From an uncultured Alphaproteobacteria bacterium (lineage in GTDB: Bacteria; Pseudomonadota; Alphaproteobacteria; Methylaequorales; Methylaequoraceae), in contig CACBWF010000003.1 in assembly GCA_902542925.1 (NCBI GenBank), forward strand, positions 1-48,128: DNA of 48,128 nucleotides. Direction: 5' to 3'. The translations under genes were made by a program, and so were the position numbers. Shown piece after piece: positions 41,230-48,128 of the stretch. Every line of letters starts with the position of its first letter. Within the stretch, counting starts at the first letter, position 1. The notes beneath the pieces were generated by a model. That model was not told the DNA's origin, did not search any database, and was given only the letters and a program-made list of their open reading frames with translations.

Positions 41230-42570
41230 TTAGTCTTTAAGAATCGAACTGCTTAAAAGATTTCTTCCTATGGAAATAAAATTGTAAGGATTAATATGTT
41301 TTTTATTAACAATAATTTCGTAATGTAAATGGGCTCCAACAGCTCTTCCAGTTGCTCCCATTTTACCAACTATTTCTCCTTCCTTAACTTGAGTACCTTT
41401 TTTAACAAGAATTTTGTGGAGATGCCCATACAAAGTCTCAATACCATGTTTATGTTTAATTTTAATTGTTTTTCCAAATGACCCATTTCTTCCAGAAAAT
41501 ATTACAGTACCATTTGCAGAAGCTCGAACCTCTTCTTGCCAAGTACCAGCCATATCTATACCTTTATGCATTTGTCTTATTTTTGTTTTTGGATGAGTTC
41601 TTAACCCGTAAGGGCTTGAAACATAATAATACTGCATTGGTGGTTTAAGTGGTAAATAGACAATAGCATCTTTTAAATTTTCCAGAAACTGAAATCTTGC
41701 TGTAACAGAATTTATTAACTCTGATTCGTTATTATTATCGAGCTCTTTTTTTAAAATTGAATCTATTTCTTTAAGATTAATATTATCTGGACTAAGTTTT
41801 AAAGTTTTAAAAACATTGAGTAACTCCATAATTTCAAGATCAATTTTGCGAGTAAACTGTGTAATTTTTGTTTTGTTGTTACGAGGTGCTGAAAATGGCA
41901 GCACTGGCAATGAATTATAATTTCTCTTTAAAATTTCTTTTTTAATTTCTCTTTCATTTAAATTTGAATTTTGTTTTTCACTGATTCTTTTGTTGGACTC
42001 TTCAATTGGAACCATTTCAGGACTAGCTAAACTTACAAATTCATCAAATACAGATTCATCACTTAAAGAGACATTTGGATGAATTCCAAAATCAAATTCA
42101 TTAATAATATCTTTAAAATTTGAATATTTTTCAATAGCATAATTTTTAATTATTTCTAAATTTACGAAGTCGTCTTTTTTATCCTCAATATCAGCGATAA
42201 CTTTTTCTTTTTTAATAGTTGAATCAACTATACTTTCAGTAACAATGGCCTGCTCTGCCAAGTTTTTTAAAACCTCAACTTCAGATTTGGTAAATTGACT
42301 TGTTTGGTTTATCGAATTTTTGTAAAGCATTAAATGAGTAAATACATTAATTACACCAAAGAGTGCAAATTGTAATATTTTAAAAGCAACAAATATCGAT
42401 AACAAAAATCCTGAAATATAATGCTTGATATTAAATACAACTTCAATTGGACCCTTTTTTGTAAAAAAAAGAAACCTTCTTTCTTTAAGTATTTCTTGAA
42501 GATTTTTTGTGACATTCATTTCACCAAATCTTGGACTGGATTTTATTTGATCAATAAAGTTTCTCAGCAT
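41230..42570 (-). CDS. M23 (LytM) family peptidoglycan endopeptidase, membrane-anchored
   Basis: The 446-residue protein has a cytoplasmic N-terminus, one membrane helix at about residues 49-68 (ISGFLLSIFVAFKILQFALF) and a long helical linker. The M23 domain has complete zinc/catalytic motifs: HKGIDMAG (HxxxD), LYGHLHKI and GAHLHYEI. The N-terminal PRFGEMNVTKNLQEILKERR resembles the tail of M23 proteins encoded beside bactofilins (LmdC type). It is 13 bases after the membrane-anchored unknown and divergent from three bactofilin genes. Confidence 0.9.
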   Translation of the reverse strand: MLRNFIDQIKSSPRFGEMNVTKNLQEILKERRFLFFTKKGPIEVVFNIKHYISGFLLSIFVAFKILQFALFGVINVFTHLMLYKNSINQTSQFTKSEVEVLKNLAEQAIVTESIVDSTIKKEKVIADIEDKKDDFVNLEIIKNYAIEKYSNFKDIINEFDFGIHPNVSLSDESVFDEFVSLASPEMVPIEESNKRISEKQNSNLNEREIKKEILKRNYNSLPVLPFSAPRNNKTKITQFTRKIDLEIMELLNVFKTLKLSPDNINLKEIDSILKKELDNNNESELINSVTARFQFLENLKDAIVYLPLKPPMQYYYVSSPYGLRTHPKTKIRQMHKGIDMAGTWQEEVRASANGTVIFSGRNGSFGKTIKIKHKHGIETLYGHLHKILVKKGTQVKEGEIVGKMGATGRAVGAHLHYEIIVNKKHINPYNFISIGRNLLSSSILKD

Positions 42571-42582
42571 GATTGTTCTCCC

Positions 42583-43131
42583 TTATTTGAGATAGAGAAC
42601 TACAACTAGCATAATATTTGTTAATAATTGCATTAACATTATTAAAAGCATTAATTTCCAAGATATCGGGTTATTGATATTAAGACTAAATTGTGGGAAT
42701 TTTTCAGTAACTTTATCGAATTCAACTTTTTTATTTTGACTATCAACCGTATTTTTCAATTGATAGTTTTCAAAGGATTTTTTTGATTTAGTTTTTTCTT
42801 TTTGATTGATATTAATCGATGATTGCAAATTTTCATCATTTTTCTTTTCAATATTCTCATTTAATGACTCAACATTCTTAAAATTTGGTGAATTAACTTT
42901 TGATCCATCAAATTCAGTTTTTTTATTTTCAAGACTATCGGATTTTTTTAAAAAATTGTCGTTAGTATTTTTGTTTGAGGGTTTTAAATCTTTTTGATTT
43001 TCTAAATTGCCTTTTTTTAAAATAATTTTTTCATTTGGTTTTGAATTATCTTCAGAAGGAGAAGCACCATCATCAATTTGTGTTCTCATTCTTTCAATTC
43101 TTTGTCTAATATCTACTACTTGTTCAGCCAT
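42583..43131 (-). CDS. C-terminally membrane-anchored, low-complexity protein
   Basis: Unrecognised 182-residue protein. It begins with a helical MAEQVVDIRQRIERMRTQID motif, continues as Lys/Asn/Ser/Glu low-complexity sequence for ~120 residues, and ends in one membrane helix (about 158-181, LMLLIMLMQLLTNIMLVVVL). It is the first gene of the M23-SLT operon and divergent from the bactofilins across 110 bases. It may tether bactofilin or the peptidase, which is inference from position. Confidence 0.65.
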   Translation of the reverse strand: MAEQVVDIRQRIERMRTQIDDGASPSEDNSKPNEKIILKKGNLENQKDLKPSNKNTNDNFLKKSDSLENKKTEFDGSKVNSPNFKNVESLNENIEKKNDENLQSSININQKEKTKSKKSFENYQLKNTVDSQNKKVEFDKVTEKFPQFSLNINNPISWKLMLLIMLMQLLTNIMLVVVLYLK

Positions 43132-43241
43132 AATAATTAATTAAACTTATCAAAAATGAATTCAATGCATTTGTTGCGCCAAAACTAAAATTTTGATAAA
43201 GTTTTATTTGTTATAATAACTTATTCTGATAAGGTTACAAA

Positions 43242-43649
43242 ATGTTTTCTAAAGACGATAAAGAATCTTTTAAATCTTCCGATTCAAGTGTTATAGGTAC
43301 CGAAATGCAGATTAATGGTAACATAAAGTGTCAAGGTAGTCTTGTGATTAAGGGTACTGTCAAAGGTAACATCGAATGTGACGAAATTAGACTTTCTTCT
43401 GAAGGTGTTCTTAAGGGTTCTATTAAATCAAAAGATTCAGAAATTTCTGGCAAATTTGAAGGTAATATTTTTTCAGATACAATTGCTATTGGTTCAACTG
43501 CTAGTATCAAAGGTGGTATTAACTACAATAGAATGCAGGCAGAACCTGGAGCTAAACTGGAGGTTGACTTTCTTTTAGGTTTGGAAGAGAAAACAAAGGT
43601 TTCAAAAAAAACTAACTTAGCCAAGTCGTTAAAAACTATAAAAGGATAA
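43242..43649 (+). CDS. bactofilin 1
   Basis: Polymer-forming cytoskeletal protein. The 135-residue protein has the beta-helical core pattern: SSVIGTEMQINGNIKCQGSL, VIKGTVKGNIECDEI, GVLKGSIKSKDSEISGKFEG and ASIKGGINYNRMQAEPGAKL. Disordered Lys-rich tails flank it. It is first of three tandem paralogues, seven bases before the second. Confidence 0.93.
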   Translation: MFSKDDKESFKSSDSSVIGTEMQINGNIKCQGSLVIKGTVKGNIECDEIRLSSEGVLKGSIKSKDSEISGKFEGNIFSDTIAIGSTASIKGGINYNRMQAEPGAKLEVDFLLGLEEKTKVSKKTNLAKSLKTIKG

Positions 43650-43656
43650 ATAAATT

Positions 43657-44043
43657 ATGTCAGAAAATCAGTCTATAATTGGTAAAGATGTACTCTTTAA
43701 AGGTAAAATTACCAATTCTAAAACAATTGAAATACATGGAAGAGTTGAAGCAGATATAAAATCTGAAAAGATAACCCTTGGTAAAACCGCAAATTATGAC
43801 GGTGGAATTCAGGCCGATTTGGTTGTAATATCTGGTAAATATCAAGGAAAGTTAAAAGCTGATTCTGTTTGGTTAACAGATTCTTCAGTAATTTCCGGTG
43901 AGATAAATTACAAATCTCTTCAAATGGATAGAGGTGCAGCCTTAAATTGCAGAGTTGTTCATAACTGGGATGAGAAAAAAATAAATAAAAGAAAAGATCA
44001 GAATTTTGAAGATGAAGGAACTGGAGAGTCAGATGAGAATTGA
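43657..44043 (+). CDS. bactofilin 2
   Basis: 128-residue paralogue with the repeats SIIGKDVLFKGKITNSKTIE, IHGRVEADIKSEKITLGKTA, VVISGKYQGKLKADSVWLTD and ISGEINYKSLQMDRGAAL. A charged tail (KKINKRKDQNFEDEGTGES) follows. Paralogous rather than identical to its neighbours, so the proteins may copolymerise. Confidence 0.93.
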   Translation: MSENQSIIGKDVLFKGKITNSKTIEIHGRVEADIKSEKITLGKTANYDGGIQADLVVISGKYQGKLKADSVWLTDSSVISGEINYKSLQMDRGAALNCRVVHNWDEKKINKRKDQNFEDEGTGESDEN

Positions 44044-44064
44044 CAATCTTAAAAAAGGTGAATC

Positions 44065-44382
44065 ATGAGTGATTTGACTTACATAAACAAAGAATTAACA
44101 ATGGAAGGTACCCTGCAAGCAAAAGAAAGCCAAGTGGTGGTTGCTGGTAAGTTTAAAGGGAATATTACTGCAAAAACTGTAATCTTAGAATCAACGAGTA
44201 TTTTTGACGGAATATTAAATGCTGAACATTTAAAGATCGAGGGGCAGGCTTCTGGTGAAGTCACTGCTGAGTTCCTAGAAATAACTGGCTCTGGAAACTT
44301 TGACGGCAAGCTCAAAACTAACTCATTATCAGTTGACATGGGGGCAAAAGTCTCAGGTAATGTAGGGAGAATTACTGGTTAA
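44065..44382 (+). CDS. bactofilin 3
   Basis: 105-residue paralogue: MEGTLQAKESQVVVAGKFKG, NITAKTVILESTSIFDGILN, IEGQASGEVTAEFLEITG and GKLKTNSLSVDMGAKVSGNV. It has very short tails, so it is nearly the bare core domain, unlike the other two. Its last bases overlap the next minus-strand gene. Confidence 0.92.
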   Translation: MSDLTYINKELTMEGTLQAKESQVVVAGKFKGNITAKTVILESTSIFDGILNAEHLKIEGQASGEVTAEFLEITGSGNFDGKLKTNSLSVDMGAKVSGNVGRITG

Positions 44383-44638
44383 TTTTTGATATTTCCTGAC
44401 TTTTAATACAATTCTCAAAAAATTCTAAACTTTTTTTTGAACCTTCAAGTTGTTGAAGCTTCATAGAGGAAAATCTTCCAGCAGCTAAAGCAACTGCCCA
44501 ACTGTCGTTGTAGTATTGTGAATATTGGTTTAAAACCTTTTCAATATCATCTCTTATAAAAATATACAATTTTTTTTTATATTCTTCAGAATGCTTTAGT
44601 TTATTTGGGAAATATATTATATTAGAATTAATTGACAT
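44372..44638 (-). CDS. small protein of unknown function
   Basis: 88 residues from ATG 44638 (MSINSNIIYFPNKLKHSEEY...). An upstream in-frame start at 44701 would overlap the divergent gene start and adds a Phe-rich stretch, so the shorter form is preferred. The sequence is helical and polar with a conserved-looking NDSWAVALAAGRFSSMKLQQ segment. Family not recognised. It faces the bactofilin operon tail to tail with an 11-base overlap. Confidence 0.5.
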   Translation of the reverse strand: MSINSNIIYFPNKLKHSEEYKKKLYIFIRDDIEKVLNQYSQYYNDSWAVALAAGRFSSMKLQQLEGSKKSLEFFENCIKSQEISKINQ

Positions 44639-44673
44639 ATATTTAAAACGTCTTATTTTGAAATTGTTTAAAA

Positions 44674-45066
44674 ATGAAACAAAATAAAAATTCAAAAACA
44701 CCCCAACTACCTGTTAAACGGTCTGAAAACCCAATGGTTAAGGTTTCTAAACATGGGAATCCTCTAGATATTTCGGAGAAATTACAACATTTTAAAAATA
44801 GAGATGAAGTAAGGAAGTTCTTACCTGATATACTCGGAAGAGTATTAGCAAGGATTTGGATAGATTCCAATTTTAGAGAACAATTCTCAACAGATCCTCA
44901 AAAAACCCTAGAATTCAATGGAGTAATATTACCGGATGATATGACTATTGAATTTCAAAAACCAAATTCTGATAGGCCTAGAATTGTTGTTTATGAACAA
45001 AAACCTAATTCAAAATTTAAACTGAGAGTTCTTTACCTACAGTTAGTTATGATGGCTGGAAGGTGA
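44674..45066 (+). CDS. nitrile hydratase-leader-like (NHLP) protein, possible peptide precursor
   Basis: The 130-residue protein has a ~50-residue charged N-terminus. A domain follows that resembles the nitrile-hydratase-alpha-like leader (NHLP) family: ILGRVLARIWIDSNFREQF, then DPQKTLEFNGVILPDDMTIE and PRIVVYEQKP. The metal-binding Cys motif of true nitrile hydratase is absent. About 18 residues remain after the domain (KFKLRVLYLQLVMMAGR), with no double-Gly cleavage site or Cys/Ser/Thr-rich core, so a modified peptide product is uncertain. No YcaO, LanM or radical-SAM gene is present. The stop overlaps the next GTG start. Confidence 0.55.
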   Translation: MKQNKNSKTPQLPVKRSENPMVKVSKHGNPLDISEKLQHFKNRDEVRKFLPDILGRVLARIWIDSNFREQFSTDPQKTLEFNGVILPDDMTIEFQKPNSDRPRIVVYEQKPNSKFKLRVLYLQLVMMAGR

Positions 45067-45692
45067 TTATAAAAATAATTTCTTTTTTACTATTTTTATT
45101 TCTATATTCTTCTATCTACTGCGCAGAAATTATTTCTGATGAAGAATACTACAATAAAGGAATAAATTTATACAAAAACGCTGAATTTGACGAAGCTTTT
45201 GTAATTTTTTTTAATCTAGCTCAAAAGGGAGAAAGAGATTCTCAATTTAATATTACTAACATGTACGAAGGTGGAGTAGGAACTACACAAAATTTTGTTG
45301 AAGCTCTTAAATGGTGTTGGTTATGTGCCCTTGGAGGTGAGAAAAAATGTTTTAAGAAAATCGAAAAATTGCTGACTAAAATTGATGATGAGTCTCTTGT
45401 GAAAATAAGTAAAGAAGTTGAAGCGTTCTTAGAAAAAAAGCTTTATGAAAAATCAGATATTAATTATTCATTAATGTTAGGATTTTGGTACGAAAAATTT
45501 TCTCCTGAGCAAAATATTGAAAAAGCTTATATGTGGTACTCTGTAGCTGTTACAGGAGGCTTGTACAAAGCAATGAAGAATAGAAATAATACAGGAGAGT
45601 CTTTACTGCCAGAAACTCTTATTGATCTTCAAAATAAAGCTAGTAAAATCTATTCAGAAATAAAATATTTTGGAAACACAAAGGATGAATAA
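45063..45692 (+). CDS. secreted Sel1-like repeat protein
   Basis: The 209-residue protein starts at GTG 45063, overlapping the previous stop (GTGA). It has a signal peptide ending IYC or CAE (about residue 20) and Sel1/TPR-like helical repeats: YYNKGINLYKNAEFDEAFVI, ITNMYEGGVGTTQNFVEALK, and YSLMLGFWYEKF...AYMWYSVAVTGG. Such repeats scaffold protein contacts in the periplasm. It is translationally coupled to the NHLP gene. Confidence 0.75.
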   Translation: MIIKIISFLLFLFLYSSIYCAEIISDEEYYNKGINLYKNAEFDEAFVIFFNLAQKGERDSQFNITNMYEGGVGTTQNFVEALKWCWLCALGGEKKCFKKIEKLLTKIDDESLVKISKEVEAFLEKKLYEKSDINYSLMLGFWYEKFSPEQNIEKAYMWYSVAVTGGLYKAMKNRNNTGESLLPETLIDLQNKASKIYSEIKYFGNTKDE

Positions 45693-45694
45693 TT

Positions 45695-45955
45695 ATGGAT
45701 TATAAAGTTCACTGGATTATTGACGGTATCATGAATGTGGATGCAAATTCAAAGGAAGATGCTGAAAAAATAGTGCAGGAAAAGTTGCAAAATTTTGTTA
45801 AAAATTCTGATGATTTGATGAATTTTTTCATTGCAAAATCTATACAAGGTCAAGCTTATCTTCCTAGTAATGAAGAAAACGAAAAAATTTTACAAAAGGG
45901 GGATGACAGTTTTAGCGATCTAAAAAAAAATGAAAGTAATCAAGATGATACCTAA
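45695..45955 (+). CDS. small acidic protein of unknown function
   Basis: 86 residues; a small ferredoxin-like or DpnD/PcfM-like N-terminal part (YKVHWIIDGIMNVDANSKED, then AEKIVQEKLQNF) followed by an acidic tail. The resemblance is weak and no function is assigned. It lies two bases after the Sel1 gene and overlaps the next gene by 26 bases. Confidence 0.55.
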   Translation: MDYKVHWIIDGIMNVDANSKEDAEKIVQEKLQNFVKNSDDLMNFFIAKSIQGQAYLPSNEENEKILQKGDDSFSDLKKNESNQDDT

Positions 45956-46214
45956 TCTACTGATCTTATTTTCTTTATTAATACCAGATATGTCATTAGG
46001 AATAGGAAGAAAGTATGAGCCTGAGGAAGGAACCTTTGATAGAAGAAAAAGAATAGTAATTCAAAATAAATGTAGACTGGTCAAACAAACCCATGTCCCT
46101 GGTGATGTCGTTTGTGAATATCAATCTCAAAAAAGAAGCGATAAAAATAAACAAGTTTATCTTGGTTCACCTGGACAGGTCTGCTTGAGAGAAATAATTT
46201 GTCCTGTGAAATAA
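45930..46214 (+). CDS. small secreted Cys-containing protein
   Basis: 94 residues with a signal peptide (about residues 1-24, KMIPNLLILFSLLIPDMSLG). The mature part is basic and has four Cys (NKCRLV, VVCEYQ, QVCLRE, IICPVK), likely two disulfides in the periplasm. No family recognised. ATG 45930 is preferred over 45945; the start lies inside the previous gene. Confidence 0.6.
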   Translation: MKVIKMIPNLLILFSLLIPDMSLGIGRKYEPEEGTFDRRKRIVIQNKCRLVKQTHVPGDVVCEYQSQKRSDKNKQVYLGSPGQVCLREIICPVK

Positions 46215-46226
46215 TATAAATTTTAA

Positions 46227-47159
46227 ATGCAACAAGATAAATACCTGAAATTAAGAACCAGATGTTGGGAACTACTTGAACCCGGTTCTGAAAAAGATAG
46301 CTTTAGTAAAAAAGTTGATATTTTTCTATTATTACTAATTTCACTTAATGTTTTTTCGGTTATACTTGAAACAGTAGATCAACTTTACAACAAATATGAA
46401 AAGGTTTTTTTATACTTTGAGGTCTTCTCAGTTTTTATTTTCACTATAGAATATTTTCTACGTATATGGTCTTGTGTATCAGAAAAAAAATTTGGTAACA
46501 ACAATTTAAAAAAAAGGATAAGATTTGTTTTCACCTTTTCAGCAATTATTGATTTGATAGCAATATTACCTAGTCTTATTGCACTAATTTATCCTTCTGT
46601 TGATTTGAGGTTTATTAGAGCACTCAGAATTGTTCGATTACTAAAATTTTCAAGGTATTCTAGTTCAATTAATAGCTTGTTATCGGTTTTATGGGATCAG
46701 AGAAGATCATTTGGTGCAGCTTTTTTTATATTATTCATAGCTTTAATAATCGCTTCAAGTGGAATGTATTTGGTAGAAAAAGATGTCCAACCAGACAAAT
46801 TTGGTAGTATTCCAGATGCTATGTGGTGGGCAGTTGTAACATTAACCACTGTAGGATACGGTGATGTTACCCCGATTACCTCAGTAGGAAGAATTTTTGG
46901 CTCAATAATAATTATTTTGGGAATTGGAACTGTTGCACTCCCTTCTGGTATTTTAGCCGCTGCATTCTCAGATTTTCAAAGACGTAATCAAAAGAAATAT
47001 GAAGATAAACTCAAGGACATGTTATCTGACAATATAATTGATGATCTAGAAAGAGAGGAGTTAAAGAGACTTTCAGAGAGTCTTAATCTTTCGGAAGAAG
47101 ATATAAGCTCTATTGAAGGATCAAATAAAATTAATCAACCAACTGATCCTACAAAATGA
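46227..47159 (+). CDS. voltage-gated potassium channel, six-helix
   Basis: The 310-residue protein has S1-S6: S1 at about 31-50, S2 62-82, S3 103-121, and S4 with regularly spaced arginines (RFIRALRIVRLLK, Arg128, 131, 134, 137). S5 is at ~163-183, the pore has the K+ filter TVGYGD (208-213), and S6 is at ~222-248. A short charged C-terminal helix follows. The voltage sensor and filter are complete, so K+ selectivity and voltage gating are expected. Its 3' end overlaps the convergent PEP carboxylase gene by 25 bases. Confidence 0.92.
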   Translation: MQQDKYLKLRTRCWELLEPGSEKDSFSKKVDIFLLLLISLNVFSVILETVDQLYNKYEKVFLYFEVFSVFIFTIEYFLRIWSCVSEKKFGNNNLKKRIRFVFTFSAIIDLIAILPSLIALIYPSVDLRFIRALRIVRLLKFSRYSSSINSLLSVLWDQRRSFGAAFFILFIALIIASSGMYLVEKDVQPDKFGSIPDAMWWAVVTLTTVGYGDVTPITSVGRIFGSIIIILGIGTVALPSGILAAAFSDFQRRNQKKYEDKLKDMLSDNIIDDLEREELKRLSESLNLSEEDISSIEGSNKINQPTDPTK

Positions 47160-48128
47160 TTGATACCACTACTAACTCTTCTAGTACACTCATAAAGAGC
47201 TTCTAATCTAGTAAAAATGTTATTTTCTTTGATATAATTGATACTTTTTTCATTGATATAATTTGATGGTTCTCCAAACCCAACGTAATTATTACCTTTT
47301 TTTCCAATTGGAAAAATTTTCTTTAAAATGTTTACTGCATTTAAAATATCAAACCTTATTAATTTGGCTATAACTTCGTCTCTAGAAACGCCTGCTTGAT
47401 CGTTAAATTTTGGAATTTCGACTGACAACAAAAAAATTTCATGAAAAATAGCAACTCTTATACCATGCATTAAAAGTAATTCATCTCTTATTTCTTTTTC
47501 AATTACTCTGCCCCTTCCAACTGCAATTCGTCCTTTCACCTTTCTACCTAACAACCAATTTCTTATTTCCATGTATTCTTGGTGTAAGACTCTATAAACT
47601 TTATTTAATCTCCAGTGCACGTCAAAAGATTCTAGAAGATTTGCTACTTCTCTCATATTCTCACTTCTTCTTTGGTCAGCAGTCCTAGTAGACCAATTTA
47701 ACCACATTCCGGGATCAAAACAATCTACATAAGCCTTCAAAACCTCTATATCACTGTAAGCAAATGAGTATTCTACTATTTTCATAATCCTATTAAATCT
47801 GTCAGATTTATTAACCATTTTATTAAAAGCATTAAAATCTTTTCTTAAAAACTGTCCAACACCCCCTAGTGAATTAGCAAACATACCTAATTGTTGTAAA
47901 ATGCTATTTTGTGGAATAGCTCTTGTTTGACTAGGATGATAAACCAAAGTCTTTACCCCTGTGTCACTCTGTCTTTTTATTGCTCTTGAGCCAGTTGAAT
48001 GTAAAATGTTACTCCCAAAAACACTCAATAAAGTAGCAAAATTTGGATCATCCATTATTTTTGTATTAAATTGTTTGATAGTATTTACAAATTCAACCCC
48101 AAAGTCAGGTGAAGAATAAAGTGGATCA
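47135..48128 (-). CDS. phosphoenolpyruvate carboxylase-like, C-terminal part, 5' end off the right edge
   Basis: The frame continues upstream of its first visible ATG (48055) through DPLYSSPDFGVEFVNTIKQF to the window edge, so that ATG is internal. The visible ~330 residues resemble the C-terminal part of divergent PEP carboxylases: GSRAIKRQSD, LRAIP-like RAIPQNSILQQLGMF, RIMKIVEYSFAYSDIEVLKA, HGIRVAIFHEIFLLSVEIPKF, RRVSSGINHFVGSVG. The enzyme adds bicarbonate to PEP to give oxaloacetate for the TCA cycle. The usual C-terminal NTG end is replaced by SVG. The family call is by pattern. Confidence 0.65.
   Translation of the reverse strand, partial: DPLYSSPDFGVEFVNTIKQFNTKIMDDPNFATLLSVFGSNILHSTGSRAIKRQSDTGVKTLVYHPSQTRAIPQNSILQQLGMFANSLGGVGQFLRKDFNAFNKMVNKSDRFNRIMKIVEYSFAYSDIEVLKAYVDCFDPGMWLNWSTRTADQRRSENMREVANLLESFDVHWRLNKVYRVLHQEYMEIRNWLLGRKVKGRIAVGRGRVIEKEIRDELLLMHGIRVAIFHEIFLLSVEIPKFNDQAGVSRDEVIAKLIRFDILNAVNILKKIFPIGKKGNNYVGFGEPSNYINEKSINYIKENNIFTRLEALYECTRRVSSGINHFVGSVG

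Noticed and set aside
43132-43241. Gap between the bactofilin and M23 operons searched for -24/-12 or FleQ-type sites
   Set aside because: No GG-N10-GC in promoter context and no GTCA-N6-TGAC; probably ordinary sigma-70 promoters that I cannot place reliably.
1-48128. tRNA, rRNA, CRISPR arrays, insertion sequences and prophage genes
   Set aside because: No cloverleaf-like gap, regular direct repeats, transposase, integrase or phage motif was seen in any intergenic region or reading frame.

Overview
The window is strongly AT-rich and gene-dense, with short or absent spacers and many ATGA-type overlaps. It looks like a streamlined, probably marine, free-living alphaproteobacterium. The alphaproteobacterial reading rests on DUF2794 and DUF1289 proteins, the rpsF-rpsR-DUF2232-(rplI)-dnaB and cvpA-purF-SDR gene order, and a divergent PEP carboxylase of the type seen in AT-rich marine alphaproteobacteria. 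I cannot name the genus. No rRNA, tRNA, CRISPR array, transposase or prophage gene was seen, and no gene-free stretch reaches 300 bases.

Layout. 1-1305 (minus): end of a fatty-acid operon (fabD, fabG running off the left edge). 1403-9772 (plus): rpsF, rpsR, a shortened DUF2232 membrane protein, an apparent deletion scar where rplI should be, a Ca2+/cation antiporter, dnaB, mlaEF, cvpA, purF and a short-chain dehydrogenase. 9769-14586 (minus): a flavocytochrome c sulfide dehydrogenase pair (fccB, cytochrome c), der, bamB and a YfgM-like TPR protein. 14662-16980: DUF2794, a secreted protein, DUF1289, MarC and trhO. 16989-32094: two sigma-54 activators followed by fliEFGHIJ-fliKLMN-fliOPQR-flhB. 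32087-34663: five less familiar genes after flhB, ending in a protein that aligns with ribosome recycling factor. 34666-37278 (minus): a sodium-type motor operon (pomA, pomB, unknown). 37398-40470: DUF1566, SPOR protein, rpoN. 40543-44382: an SLT transglycosylase, an M23 peptidase, a membrane-anchored unknown and three tandem bactofilins. 44372-46214: small unknowns, including a nitrile-hydratase-leader-like (NHLP) protein. 46227-48128: a voltage-gated K+ channel and the 3' end of PEP carboxylase.

How it works together. The flagellar block is a self-contained sigma-54 regulon. It has rpoN, a FleQ-like activator with a DNA-binding domain but no receiver, and a FleT-like activator with an N-terminal domain but no DNA-binding domain. 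It also has four well-formed -24/-12 promoters (before fleT, fliK, fliO and pomA) and FleQ-type palindromes (GTCA-N6-TGAC) before fleT and rpoN, with weaker ones before fleQ and fliO. The design resembles the fla1 system of Rhodobacter sphaeroides and polar gammaproteobacterial systems more than the Caulobacter scheme. The bactofilin/M23/SLT block looks like a cell-wall shape module.

Most interesting: the RRF-like protein in the flagellar locus, the split activator pair with its predicted binding sites, the rplI deletion scar, and the NHLP-protein operon.
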